From positions 1 to 46,158 of the forward strand of contig JAISKK010000003.1 of NCBI GenBank assembly GCA_031260965.1: a stretch of DNA of 46,158 nucleotides, given 5' to 3'. This document shows, piece after piece, positions 30,505 to 38,997 of this stretch. Origin of the DNA: Desulfovibrio sp. Its GTDB lineage: Bacteria; Desulfobacterota; Desulfovibrionia; Desulfovibrionales; Desulfovibrionaceae. A program made the translations under genes and the position numbers. Below the pieces are notes generated by a model. It searched no databases. It was given only the letters and a program-made list of their open reading frames with translations, and was not told the DNA's origin. How positions within the stretch are numbered: the stretch's first letter is position 1; each line of letters begins with the position of its first letter.

Positions 30505-31575
30505 TTGCACAAAATTTTACATCTCGACTCTTTTCCCGCCCCCACGCCCCCCGCCGGCTTTGCCCGGCGTATCCTCCCTGTATTTCTGCCCTTTGCCGGC
30601 TGCGCAACGCGCTGTATTTTCTGCGCCCAGCACATTCAGACCGGACTTGGCCCCAGGACTGTGACCGAGGCTTTGGACGAGACGGCCCGGCAACTGGATC
30701 AGGCCCAGGATCGAGGCGCTCCGGATCTGGCTTTTTATGGAGGCACTTTCACCGCGCTTGCGCCGCGCGATTTTTCCCTTTGTCTGGACTTTACGCGCGC
30801 GCGCCTTGCAGACGGAAAGATCTGCGGCGCGCGCTGCTCGACCCGGCCGGACCAACTGGACGCACAAAAAGCTCGCGCCCTCAAAGAAGCCGGCTTTTCC
30901 CTCCTTGAGCTTGGCGTGCAGAGTTTCCAGGACACGGCCCTCTCTCTGTCCAGACGCGGCTATGACGCAAGAGTGGCGAAAAAGGCCTGCGCCCTGGCCA
31001 AGGCAAACGGACTGGAATTAGGCATCCAGCTCATGCCGGGCATGCCGGGTCTGGATACAGCCGGGGCGCGTGGGGATGTGCGCGCGGCCATAGCCCTGGC
31101 TCCGGCCTGCGTACGCCTTTACCCCTGTCTGGTGCTTGCGGGCACGGAACTTGAGGATCTCTGGCGATCCGGCTCTTACCAGCCCTGGGAACTGGCGCGG
31201 ACGGTGGATTTTCTTGCCGATGCGCTGCTACGCTTCCAGGCGGCGGGCATTCCCGTGATCCGCGCCGGGCTCGCCGATACGCCGGAAACCGTTGCAGGCA
31301 CACTCGCCGGTCCGCGCCACCCGGCCCTAGGCAATATGGTCAGGGCCCTGGCCCTTTATAAATACATCCGGAACCACCTGCGCGGGCTTGTTCCGAAAAA
31401 AACGGACGCCGCCTGTCTGCTTACGGTTCCGCGCCGTCTGCAAGGGGATTTTTGGGGACACCGGGGCGAGCTTGCGGTCAAGTATGCGAAACTCGGCCTC
31501 GGGCGCGCCTCCGTACGCTGGGGGGACCGTGAAGACTTTGTGCTGTGCCGATATTTGGGCGAAACGCCGCCCTAA
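30505..31575 (+). CDS. Elp3-like radical SAM protein
   Basis: A 356-residue radical SAM enzyme. The cluster motif CATRCIFC (CxxxCxxC, about residues 33-40) is followed by LAFYGGTFTAL, the 'GG' SAM-binding strand, then STRPDQLD, LLELGVQSFQDTALSLSRRGY and LGIQLMPGMPGLD. This succession is typical of the Elp3/HemN-like superfamily. The acetyltransferase domain of true Elp3 is missing. The C-terminal part has a lone conserved-looking LAVKYAKLGLG. The substrate is unknown. The start is TTG 30505; no in-frame ATG precedes the cluster motif, so a TTG start is likely although the site (TAGG) is weak. A hairpin-rich gap follows. Confidence 0.88.
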   Translation: MHKILHLDSFPAPTPPAGFARRILPVFLPFAGCATRCIFCAQHIQTGLGPRTVTEALDETARQLDQAQDRGAPDLAFYGGTFTALAPRDFSLCLDFTRARLADGKICGARCSTRPDQLDAQKARALKEAGFSLLELGVQSFQDTALSLSRRGYDARVAKKACALAKANGLELGIQLMPGMPGLDTAGARGDVRAAIALAPACVRLYPCLVLAGTELEDLWRSGSYQPWELARTVDFLADALLRFQAAGIPVIRAGLADTPETVAGTLAGPRHPALGNMVRALALYKYIRNHLRGLVPKKTDAACLLTVPRRLQGDFWGHRGELAVKYAKLGLGRASVRWGDREDFVLCRYLGETPP

Positions 31576-31586
31576 AGCTCTTTAAA

Positions 31587-31702
31587 CAAGCTTTTCGGCT
31601 TTTTCGGGCAAAGTTCCGGAGCGGGATTGGGCTTCGTGTCCGGGGCAAGTGTTTGCCCGGCAACAGCATCCTCCCGGGAACTCCGGAAAAAGAAAAGCTT
31701 GT
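31587..31702. other. Highly structured intergenic region with nested inverted repeats
   Basis: CAAGCTTTTCGGCTTTTTCGG near 31587 is inverted, with gaps, as CCGGAAAAAGAAAAGCTTG near 31684. Matching GTTCCGG / CCGGGAAC segments lie just inside. A central hairpin, CCGGGGCAA-GTG-TTTGCCCGG, sits at 31640-31660. The arrangement is cruciform-like. It could be a terminator complex after the radical-SAM gene, a small RNA, or a non-autonomous mobile element. No ORF of note lies in it. The rest of the 206-base gap, up to the LapG-like gene, is AT-richer and may hold its promoter. Confidence 0.5.
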
Positions 31703-31781
31703 CTGCCCGTCCGCTTTACCATAAAGTGTAAACAGAATTTCATAATTTGCAATATGTGCTAACTCGGCAAACAGTTCAGCA

Positions 31782-32606
31782 ATGGCTCATTCTGAAAAAT
31801 TGGTAAGCCCGATGCGCATCCCCGTATTGGCGACCCTGGCGGTTGCGTTGCTTGTCAGCCTTCCCTGGCCCTATCTGCCCGCCGTAAGGGCCCAGGATCA
31901 CCAAGGCGCGTCGGCAAGCGAGCTGCCTGCCCCCATAAGTACGGCGATTGATGCCTCCCCGTGTCTGACGGGCTATACGGTTGCCTCGGTTTCGCCTTCT
32001 TCCCAGGATGGGGCAAGACTTCGGGAACGCTGGAACCATGCCGCCTCCTTCTCCGATCCGGACAATTTTTTCGGCTATGACGCTCCCTTCCCCCCTGTTC
32101 GCCTTGAGCACTGGAGAAACATTCTGGTCATGATTGAGAGCCAGCCTGTGGAGAAGGCCCTGCGTCTGGTGAACGGTTTCTTCAATTCCTGGCCTTCCCT
32201 GGAAGACAGGGACAATTACGGACAGGACGACTACTGGGCGAGTCCGGAAGAGTTTGTGCGCAGAAACGGCGGCGACTGCGAAGACTACGCGCTGATCAAA
32301 TATATGGCCCTGCGCCACCTGCCCGTCAAGATAAAGGACATGTGGCTGCTACTGGGATTCAACACTCTGCGCAACAATCATCACGCCGTGCTGGCCGTCA
32401 ACACCGGGACGGACATCTTCATCCTGGACAATCTGAGCAAGCCCGGCTACCTGCTCATACCGGAGAAAGTTTTTTTAAAAAATTTCACACCCTTTGCCGC
32501 CATAAACAATAAAGGCCTGTGGCTCTATGCGCACCCGGATGCGGACAAGGAAAGGATGCAGGCTGACAGGGAAGGCAAAATCCCGGCCAGCGGCGGCAAA
32601 CGCTGA
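31782..32606 (+). CDS. LapG-like transglutaminase-type cysteine protease (periplasmic)
   Basis: A 274-residue member of the bacterial transglutaminase-like cysteine proteinase family (DUF920/LapG). It has an N-terminal signal segment (IPVLATLAVALLVSLPWPYLPAVRA). The mature domain carries the catalytic triad: Cys in RRNGGDCEDYALIKYMAL, His in LRNNHHAVLAV, Asp in DIFILDNLSK. In pseudomonads LapG trims a giant adhesin when c-di-GMP falls, controlled by LapD. Neither lapD nor an adhesin gene is visible here, so the substrate is unknown. The start may be ATG 31782 or ATG 31812; neither has a good site. aspA follows after 23 bases. Confidence 0.88.
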   Translation: MAHSEKLVSPMRIPVLATLAVALLVSLPWPYLPAVRAQDHQGASASELPAPISTAIDASPCLTGYTVASVSPSSQDGARLRERWNHAASFSDPDNFFGYDAPFPPVRLEHWRNILVMIESQPVEKALRLVNGFFNSWPSLEDRDNYGQDDYWASPEEFVRRNGGDCEDYALIKYMALRHLPVKIKDMWLLLGFNTLRNNHHAVLAVNTGTDIFILDNLSKPGYLLIPEKVFLKNFTPFAAINNKGLWLYAHPDADKERMQADREGKIPASGGKR

Positions 32607-32629
32607 AACCGCCATGAAGTGGAGGGTCT

Positions 32630-34033
32630 ATGGGGCGCATTGAAACAGACTTTCTGGGCGAGCGGGAATTGTCCGATGACGCTTACTACGGCGTACAAAC
32701 TCTGCGCGGCAAGGAAAACTTTTCCATCACCGGACTGCGTGTAGCCAGAGAGCCTGCCATGGTCAAGTCCCTGGGCTATGTGAAAAAAGCCGCGGCCATG
32801 ACCAACCGGGACCTCGGGGTTCTGGCGCCGGACGTAGCCGAAGCCGTCTGCAAGGCCTGCGACCGCGTGATCGCCGGTGAATTTGACGATCAGTTCGTGA
32901 CCGATTTTATCCAGGGGGGCGCCGGCACCTCGGTCAACATGAACGCCAATGAGGTAATCGCCAACGTGGCCCTGGAAATCCTGGGGCGACCCAAGGGCGA
33001 TTATGCTACGGTCAATCCCAATGACCACGTCAACTGTTCGCAATCCACCAACGACGCCTATCCGACAGCCTTCCGTCTGGCCCTGATCCTGCGTCTTGAG
33101 GAGTATGCGCAAAGCCTGAAGGAACTGGAAGACGCCTTTGCTGTAAAAGGCGAGGAATTCGCCGATGTCCTGAAAATGGGCCGCACCCATTTACAGGACG
33201 CAGTGCCCATGTCCATGGGCGCGGAATTTCACGGCTTTGCCACGACCATCGGCGAAGAAAGCCAGCGCATCAAGGAATCCATGGGTCTTTTGCGGGAAAT
33301 CAACCTCGGGGCCACGGCTATTGGAACCTCGGTGAACGCCCCGGCCGGATATCCGGAACTGGCGACCCGGCACCTGGCCGCTCTGACCGGAGAAAATTTC
33401 GTCCTCTCCCCGGATCTGGTGGAGGCGACCTCCGACACCGGGGTTTATGTTCAGCTCTCCGGAGTCTTAAAGCGCACCTCGGTAAAACTGACCAAGATCT
33501 GCAATGACCTGCGACTGCTGGCCTCCGGTCCACGTTGCGGCTTCAATGAAATCACCCTGCCCCAGTTGCAGCCCGGATCTTCCATCATGCCGGGCAAGGT
33601 AAACCCGGTCATCCCCGAAGTAGTCAACCAGACAAGTTTTTTCGTCATCGGCATGGATCTTACCGTCACCCTGGCGGCTTCGGCAGGACAGTTGCAGCTC
33701 AATGTGATGGAGCCGGTCATCGGCTTTGCCCTGTTCAGTTCCATCTCCGCCATGCAGAACGCCGTCACCAGTCTGGCGCGAAACTGCATACTCCAGATCA
33801 AGGCCAACCGGGAGCGAACCAAACGCATGGTTATGAATTCTCTGGGGATAGTGACCATTTTAAGCCCGATCCTGGGCTACAAGAAATGCTCGGAGATCGC
33901 CCGCAAAGGCTATGAACGGCACAAATCCATCCACGATCTGGTCGTTCTGGAGGACAAACTGCTCAGTCAGGAAAAATGGGATGAGGTGTTTTCTTTTGAG
34001 AACCTGATCCACCCGAAGTTCATCAAGAAATAG
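32630..34033 (+). CDS. aspA: Aspartate ammonia-lyase
   Basis: Reversibly removes ammonia from L-aspartate to give fumarate. It has 467 residues, a member of the fumarase/aspartase superfamily. It begins RIETDFLGERELSDDAYYGVQTLRGKENFSITG, with the AspA-type 'GVQT.RA/GKENF'. It has the substrate site TSVNMNANEVIANVALE and NDHVNCSQSTNDAYPTAFR, the GRTHLQDAVPMSMG helix and the signature loop GSSIMPGKVNPVIPEVVNQ. A good AGTGGAGGG site precedes the ATG. In an anaerobe it can feed fumarate respiration or use aspartate as carbon and nitrogen source. Aspartase is favoured over fumarase C by the N-terminal block. Confidence 0.94.
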   Translation: MGRIETDFLGERELSDDAYYGVQTLRGKENFSITGLRVAREPAMVKSLGYVKKAAAMTNRDLGVLAPDVAEAVCKACDRVIAGEFDDQFVTDFIQGGAGTSVNMNANEVIANVALEILGRPKGDYATVNPNDHVNCSQSTNDAYPTAFRLALILRLEEYAQSLKELEDAFAVKGEEFADVLKMGRTHLQDAVPMSMGAEFHGFATTIGEESQRIKESMGLLREINLGATAIGTSVNAPAGYPELATRHLAALTGENFVLSPDLVEATSDTGVYVQLSGVLKRTSVKLTKICNDLRLLASGPRCGFNEITLPQLQPGSSIMPGKVNPVIPEVVNQTSFFVIGMDLTVTLAASAGQLQLNVMEPVIGFALFSSISAMQNAVTSLARNCILQIKANRERTKRMVMNSLGIVTILSPILGYKKCSEIARKGYERHKSIHDLVVLEDKLLSQEKWDEVFSFENLIHPKFIKK

Positions 34034-34050
34034 CGACAAAGCGCCTTGTT

Positions 34051-34908
34051 TCAGGATTCGGACTCTATACGCACATAAAGGTCGCCGCGCAGATTGCCGA
34101 TCCTCCTGCCCATGCCTTTAAGGCGCATGGACTTGCCGGGCACAAACTCCGGCGGCAGAGTTATCTCGACAATCTGCGCCTGCTCGGCAAAACCGTGCTG
34201 AATCTCCAGACGCACCCGCGCCCCCGGCGTCAAGGACTGCCTGGGCAGCCGCACCACCTGTTCGTCATCAATCTGTTTGAGAAACCAGCCCTTGACCTTG
34301 CCAAGCATACCCGGCGCGGCCGGAGATTCTTCCCGCGCGGCTTTTTTCTTCTCCCCGCCGGACTGCGGGGATTTCTTCTCCTCCCCTTTGGACGGCCCGG
34401 CAGCGGGTCCGGAGGCCGAAGGCTCCCGGATATGGCTGTATATATCTTCAAAGACGCGCCGGGCGAAGGGATCGTTCAAGATGTCCTTGAGCACATCTTC
34501 GCGTTTGCCTCCCCCCCCCGCCCGTGTCCCCGCCCGAGTGTGGGACTTGGCGCCGCTTTTCCCCCCCGACCCTGCGAAACTCTGCTCCCCGGACCTGGCA
34601 TAAGCCTTGCGCGCCTCGTCTTGCCGGCGTCCGCTTTCACTGAAAAAGCCGCCCTCTGCATCCCGCGCGCTTTTGCCCGTTCCGCCTGAATGCGCGCCGT
34701 CCTTTTGTCCGGCGCTATGTTCCGCGAAAGTCTGAAAAAGCAGCACATAGGCTTCGTTGACTTCCTGAAAACGCCGGGATGCGTCCGGGACATCGGGATT
34801 GAGGTCCGGATGCAGGGCAAAGGCCAGCCTGCGATAGGCGCGTTTTATATCCGCCAGATCCGCGCCTTCTTTAAGACCCAGCGTGGCAAGGCTCTGCTTG
34901 CGCGTCAT
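34051..34908 (-). CDS. DnaJ-like cochaperone (CbpA/J-domain protein)
   Basis: A 285-residue protein with an N-terminal J domain ([34 protein letters not shown]; the HPD is present). A long Gly/Ser/Lys-rich disordered middle (about residues 70-200) and a single C-terminal beta domain follow ([60 protein letters not shown]), resembling the second DnaJ substrate-binding fold. Zinc-finger CxxCxGxG repeats are absent, so it is not canonical DnaJ. It should stimulate a DnaK ATPase. It is the last gene of the maoC-paaK-ACT group, 24 bases after the ACT gene. Its stop is close to aspA, with convergent orientation. Confidence 0.85.
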   Translation of the reverse strand: MTRKQSLATLGLKEGADLADIKRAYRRLAFALHPDLNPDVPDASRRFQEVNEAYVLLFQTFAEHSAGQKDGAHSGGTGKSARDAEGGFFSESGRRQDEARKAYARSGEQSFAGSGGKSGAKSHTRAGTRAGGGGKREDVLKDILNDPFARRVFEDIYSHIREPSASGPAAGPSKGEEKKSPQSGGEKKKAAREESPAAPGMLGKVKGWFLKQIDDEQVVRLPRQSLTPGARVRLEIQHGFAEQAQIVEITLPPEFVPGKSMRLKGMGRRIGNLRGDLYVRIESES

Positions 34909-34932
34909 GCCGCGTCCCGCGTGGGCAGACGT

Positions 34933-35364
34933 TCAAATGGCGTAAATCTCGTCCGCGTCGGCAATTTTTACGCCCCTGTCGGCCAGAATTTTTTCCGCGC
35001 GCGCGTTGTCCTCAACCCTGAGAATAACATAGGCGTTGCCCTTCTTTCGGGTGATGAAGGCGTAAAGGTATTCGATGCTCACGCCCGCGTCGGCCAGGAT
35101 ACGCAGCACCCCGGCCAGGCTGCCCGGCGTGTCCGCGAGTTCCACAGCCAGCACCGGGGTCACGGAAACAACGCAACCCTTGCTCCGCAGAAGTTCCATG
35201 GCCTTTTGCGGTTCGCTGGAGATCAGGCGCAGGACCCCGAAATCGGCCGTGTCGGCTATGGACACGGCACGCAGATCAATCCCCGCCGTACCCAGAATTT
35301 CCGTTATATCGGCCAGACGCCCCGGACTGTTTTCCACAAACACCGATATCTGATCCATGCTCAT
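34933..35364 (-). CDS. Tandem ACT-domain protein
   Basis: A 143-residue protein made of two ACT domains: ISVFVENSPGRLADITEILGTAGIDLRAVSIADTADFGVLRLI, and VLAVELADTPGSLAGVLRILADAGVSIEYLYAFITRKKGNAYVILRV. Each keeps the Pro-Gly turn that lines the amino-acid-binding pocket. Such proteins commonly sit beside paaK and indolepyruvate oxidoreductase genes and probably sense aromatic amino acids. The ATG follows GGAGCAGACT. It is 71 bases downstream of paaK on the same strand. Confidence 0.93.
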   Translation of the reverse strand: MSMDQISVFVENSPGRLADITEILGTAGIDLRAVSIADTADFGVLRLISSEPQKAMELLRSKGCVVSVTPVLAVELADTPGSLAGVLRILADAGVSIEYLYAFITRKKGNAYVILRVEDNARAEKILADRGVKIADADEIYAI

Positions 35365-35435
35365 AGTCTGCTCCTTGCCTGCGGCTTTTATCAGAACACC
35401 CGCTAGATAATGACCTGAAAAACAAACCCCGCCGC

Positions 35436-36731
35436 TCAGAATTTTCGCCTGTCAATGACGCGCACGGCTTTGCCTTCGCTGCGGGCGATGCTGCGCGGGG
35501 CGACCAGGGTGACCTTAGGCGATATGCCGAGCATGGAACGCAGGGCCGAAACCAGTTCGCCTTCCTGCCGGGCCATATCCTTGACCGTGTCGGAGAAGGT
35601 CTCCTGGGTCATTTCCACCTGTACCTCGATAGTGTCGCTGTAATTTACCCGGTCCACGATAATCTGATAATTGGGGGGATAACCACAGCTCAAAAGCACG
35701 GTCTCGATCTGGGAAGGGAAGACGTTCACTCCCCGGACGATGAGCATGTCGTCACTGCGGCCCGTCACCCGGCTCATCTTGACCAGAGTTCTGCCACAGG
35801 AGCATTTTTCGCGGCTCAATACGCAGATATCGCGTGTGCGGTAGCGCAGCAGGGGAAAGGCCTCCTTGCTGATGCAGGAAAACACCAGCTCCCCCCTGGA
35901 GCCTTCAGGCAGGGGGTCGCCGCTTTTCGGGTCGATAATCTCCGCAATGAAATGGTCCTCGTTAATGTGCATTCCCGTCTGCTCGGAGCATTCAAAAGAT
36001 ACGCCCGGCCCGGAAATCTCCGTCAATCCGTAAATGTCGTAAGCCTTGATGCCCAGCCTGGTCTCAAGATCCCTGCGCATCTCCTCGCTCCAGGTCTCGG
36101 CGCCAAAAATGCCCGCCTTCAGACTGATCTGATCCCGGACGCCCTGCTCGATGATGGACTCGGCCAGAAAGGCTGCGTAGGAAGGGGTGCAACAGAGGAT
36201 GGTCGCGGAAAGATCGCACATCATCTGGATTTGCCTTTCCGTATTGCCCGAGGACATGGGCAGGGTCAGGGAACCGACCTTGTGCGAACCGCCGTTCAAA
36301 CCCGGACCGCCCGTAAAAAGCCCGTAGCCGTAGCAGACGTGCACTACATCTTCCCGGCTGCCCCCGGCGGCGACAATGGCTCTGGCGCAGCATTCCTCCC
36401 AGATGTCGATGTCGCGCTGGGTATAAAAGGCGACAACGCGCTTGCCCGTGGTTCCGCTGGTGGACTGGATGCGTACCGCGTCCGCGCGCGGCACGGCCAG
36501 AAGCCCGTAAGGATAAGCCTTGCGCAAATCTTCCTTGCTGAGGAGAGGCAGTTTGTACAAATCCGCCGGCGTTTTCACATCCGCCGGTTTCACGCCTTTT
36601 TCATCCATCAAAGCGCGATAATAAGGAACATTCTCATAAACCCGCCGCACCGTACGCTCCAGCCGCTCCGACTGGACAGCAAGCATGTCTTCCCTGGAGG
36701 CGAGTTCCATATCCCGCTGGTAGTAGTTCAC
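35436..36731 (-). CDS. paaK: Phenylacetate--CoA ligase
   Basis: Activates phenylacetate or another aryl acid to its CoA thioester via an acyl-adenylate. It has 431 residues, normal for PaaK. The ATP-binding loop is IQSTSGTTGKRVVAFYT. Other blocks are CYGYGLFTGGPGLNGG, the YDIYGLTEISGPGVSFEC adenylate site, LLRYRTRDICVLSREKCSCGRT (with a family Cys pair) and the C-terminal MLIVRGVNVFPSQIE hinge. The start codon is GTG 36731 behind GGCGGAG. It sits between a MaoC protein and an ACT-ACT protein, an arrangement seen with indolepyruvate ferredoxin oxidoreductase in anaerobes. No ior genes are in the window, so the substrate is inferred from family alone. Confidence 0.95.
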   Translation of the reverse strand: MNYYQRDMELASREDMLAVQSERLERTVRRVYENVPYYRALMDEKGVKPADVKTPADLYKLPLLSKEDLRKAYPYGLLAVPRADAVRIQSTSGTTGKRVVAFYTQRDIDIWEECCARAIVAAGGSREDVVHVCYGYGLFTGGPGLNGGSHKVGSLTLPMSSGNTERQIQMMCDLSATILCCTPSYAAFLAESIIEQGVRDQISLKAGIFGAETWSEEMRRDLETRLGIKAYDIYGLTEISGPGVSFECSEQTGMHINEDHFIAEIIDPKSGDPLPEGSRGELVFSCISKEAFPLLRYRTRDICVLSREKCSCGRTLVKMSRVTGRSDDMLIVRGVNVFPSQIETVLLSCGYPPNYQIIVDRVNYSDTIEVQVEMTQETFSDTVKDMARQEGELVSALRSMLGISPKVTLVAPRSIARSEGKAVRVIDRRKF

Positions 36732-36746
36732 AACGTCTCCGCCTTG

Positions 36747-37226
36747 TTATGCGTTTCGTTTCAAAAAGATATTCAGGCCCTTAAAACTCATCACCACTTC
36801 ATCTTTCTGGTTAATGGTTTCGGCAAAAAAAGCCACCGTGCCCCGGTCGCTCCTGGAACGCGACGGCATCGCGTCAACTATGGTCAGACGCAGGCGCAGA
36901 ACATCTCCGGGCCGCACGGGCTTTAGCCAACGCACCTCATCCAGTCCCGGCGAACCGCAACTGGCCTTGCCCGGCAAAAAATTGGGCACAAAAAGCCGGA
37001 AAGTCGCGCTGATGGTATGCGCACCGCTGGCTATCAGCCCTTTATATATACTGTCTGCGGCCCTGACAGGATCCGTGTGAAAATACTGCGGATCATACTG
37101 CCTGGAAAAAGCCGTGATATCCTCTTCACTCAGGGTAACCGTCTCTGCAAACTCATATACCGCACCCGGAACATAGTCCTCAAAAAAGCGCTCTTCACGC
37201 GGCACGGCAAGACTCGTCAGGCTCAT
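36747..37226 (-). CDS. MaoC-like hot-dog dehydratase
   Basis: A 159-residue hot-dog protein of the MaoC (R-specific enoyl-CoA hydratase) type. The active-site block ITAFSRQYDPQYFHTDP has the Asp and His of the family (D-x(4)-H, as in D..P.H.D). It is followed by LIASGAHTISATFRL and the beta-sheet pair VRWLKPVRPGDVLRLRLTI. ATG 37226 follows GAGGAGG; the ORF-track start 14 codons upstream lies in promoter sequence. It is first in the operon maoC-paaK-ACT-dnaJ-like, which suggests hydration of an enoyl-CoA made from an activated acid. Confidence 0.9.
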   Translation of the reverse strand: MSLTSLAVPREERFFEDYVPGAVYEFAETVTLSEEDITAFSRQYDPQYFHTDPVRAADSIYKGLIASGAHTISATFRLFVPNFLPGKASCGSPGLDEVRWLKPVRPGDVLRLRLTIVDAMPSRSRSDRGTVAFFAETINQKDEVVMSFKGLNIFLKRNA

Positions 37227-37240
37227 CTTGTCCTCCTCAA

Positions 37241-37268
37241 AATATTCTGTTAAAGTTACAAAGGTCAA
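37241..37268 (-). promoter_or_regulatory. Candidate promoter for the maoC-paaK operon
   Basis: On the minus strand TTGACC (37268-37263), a 16-base spacer and AATATT (37246-37241) lie just before the GAGGAGG of maoC, in the 125-base gap shared with the divergent Sel1-protein gene. The distance to the start codon is short, so this is moderate at best. Confidence 0.4.
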
Positions 37269-37351
37269 ATCATATTTCGCTTCCTCATACCGCTCTTCGG
37301 CGGATAGCTCAAGACCGGAGACGTCCCAATTTAAAGCGATGGTTTTATCTT

Positions 37352-38089
37352 ATGCACAGAAGCAGTCTAGTTCCCTCTCTCCTGATTCTGGCCTTTCTGC
37401 TCGCCTTCCAGCCCATTGAGGCGGCCTTCGCCGCCCGCAGCCAGCAAAGCCAGAAAAAAGCCCCCGCTGCCAGAACGCAGCCCGCAGGCAAAAAAGATGC
37501 CTCCCTGAGCACCAGTGCGGAACAACTGCAGAAAGGCGCGGCCGCCTATGAATCCGGGGATTTCAACTCGGCCCGGCTAATACTGAAGCCACTGGCGGAA
37601 AAAGGGGACGACAACGCGGGTTTCGCCATGGGGCTTATGGCCGCGCGCGGGGAAGGCGGACAGCAGAATTTCAAGGAGGCCGAACGCTGGTGGACATCTT
37701 CCGCAGCTTCCGGCAACCCATTGTCCCAGTTCAATCTTGGCTTGCTCCATTACACCGGGGCGCTGGGCAAAAAAAATTTTGTCAAGGCCAGGGAATTCTG
37801 GAGCGCGGCTGTTAAGCAAAAACAACCCGACGCCTTTTACGGGATGGGCGTTTTACTGGTCAACGGAGCCGAGGGTGTGCCCAAAGACGTTGCGGCGGGG
37901 GTCAGAAATTTTGAACAGGCCGCTTCTTTCGGGCATCCCATGGCGGAACTTGAACTCGGAAACGCCTACCGGGCGGGCGAAGGTGTAAAAAAAGACAGGA
38001 AGAAGGCGATGGACTACTATAAAAAAGCCGCCGCCAAAGGTCTGAGCGAAGCGCAAAGCGCTCTTGAATCCATGGACGCCGAAAAATAA
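37352..38089 (+). CDS. Secreted Sel1-repeat (TPR-like) protein
   Basis: A 245-residue exported protein with a signal peptide (SLVPSLLILAFLLAFQPIEAAFA), a Lys/Gln/Ala-rich linker and then about four Sel1-type alpha-hairpin repeats. Examples are DNAGFAMGLMAARGEGGQQNFKEAERWWTSSAASGNPLSQ, FNLGLLHYTGALGKKNFVKAREFWSAAV and AELELGNAYRAGEGVKKDRKKAMDYYKKAA, each with the A..LG..Y..G.GV..D..KA..WY..AA pattern. Such proteins act as scaffolds for protein contacts; no partner is evident. The ribosome site is poor. The MerR gene follows after 11 bases. Confidence 0.88.
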   Translation: MHRSSLVPSLLILAFLLAFQPIEAAFAARSQQSQKKAPAARTQPAGKKDASLSTSAEQLQKGAAAYESGDFNSARLILKPLAEKGDDNAGFAMGLMAARGEGGQQNFKEAERWWTSSAASGNPLSQFNLGLLHYTGALGKKNFVKAREFWSAAVKQKQPDAFYGMGVLLVNGAEGVPKDVAAGVRNFEQAASFGHPMAELELGNAYRAGEGVKKDRKKAMDYYKKAAAKGLSEAQSALESMDAEK

Positions 38090-38100
38090 GAGGAATGTCC

Positions 38101-38997
38101 ATGGCTGAAGCCTATAAAATAGGGGAAGCGGCCGCGCTGCTGAATCTCAAACCCTATGTGTTGCGCTTCTGGGAAACGGAATTTCCGGATATCGTCCCCC
38201 TGCGCACGGAGAGCGGACGGCGTCTGTACCGTGAAGAGGATGTGGCCCTTCTGGAACGCATCCGCTTTCTGTTGCACGAGCGCGGCCTGACCATAGGCGG
38301 GGCGCGCAAAATCCTGGGGGAGGAAAAGGAACGCGGGGTCCGCTATGTTTTCAACCTGCGCGGGGCCATCGCCGAAACGGAATTCTTCAGCCCCGTTGCG
38401 GTCACTCCCTCTCCTTTGTCTGCCGCAGCACCCGCAGCCATACCCGCATCTTCGCCCCCCCCCACTGCGCCTTCGGCCTTTCCCCGCTCCGATCCGGGGG
38501 AAGGGATAATTTCCGCCGCCTCCGCCCGGAATAAACCCCTCCAAACTGAACACGCCTGGGCTGAACCTGTGGAGGAGAAGCCGGAAGAGGAGGAAGCGGA
38601 AGAGGAATATCCGGACGAGGAGGAAGCGGAAGACCTGGACCTTTACCCGCCCTATGCCGGTCTCTCCACGCGCCTGGAACGGGGAGGACAGTTCAGTCTG
38701 CCCGGCCTGGAAAAAATTCTTCCCCTTCTGCCCGGACTACTGAACAATTTTGCAGAGAACGTCGCATACGGCGGGACAGACCCTGACACCGCCCCCGCCG
38801 AACCCAAAGGCATATTGCCTCTCTTTACGGCCAGTCCCGCGCGGGATACCTCCGGCAGGACGGGCGGCGCTTTTTTCAGCGCCAAAAGCGGTCCGAGCGG
38901 CAAAAGCTTCCCTGCCTCGATAGTTACGGAGTTGGAAGAGATCGCCGCCCTGCTCCGCCGTCACCCTTCACCTTTGAAAAAAGCCGGCCAGCCATGA
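38101..38997 (+). CDS. MerR-family regulator with long acidic tail
   Basis: A 298-residue protein. Residues 1-75 are a MerR winged helix (YKIGEAAALLNLKPYVLRFWETEFPDIVPLRTESGRRLYREEDVALLERIRFLLHERGLTIGGARKIL). The remaining 220 residues are low-complexity Pro/Ala then Glu-rich (KPEEEEAEEEYPDEEEAEDLDLYPP), ending in a short helix. The classical MerR ligand domain with metal Cys residues is absent, so this is the short 'HTH plus tail' type often found beside pheT/ihfA in these bacteria. The start at 38101 follows AAGAGGA. The operator is unknown. It overlaps rpe by ATGA. Confidence 0.85.
   Translation: MAEAYKIGEAAALLNLKPYVLRFWETEFPDIVPLRTESGRRLYREEDVALLERIRFLLHERGLTIGGARKILGEEKERGVRYVFNLRGAIAETEFFSPVAVTPSPLSAAAPAAIPASSPPPTAPSAFPRSDPGEGIISAASARNKPLQTEHAWAEPVEEKPEEEEAEEEYPDEEEAEDLDLYPPYAGLSTRLERGGQFSLPGLEKILPLLPGLLNNFAENVAYGGTDPDTAPAEPKGILPLFTASPARDTSGRTGGAFFSAKSGPSGKSFPASIVTELEEIAALLRRHPSPLKKAGQP

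Noticed and set aside
35952-36926. 324-codon plus ORF opposite paaK and maoC
   Set aside because: Spans two genes on the other strand, which indicates a shadow rather than a gene.
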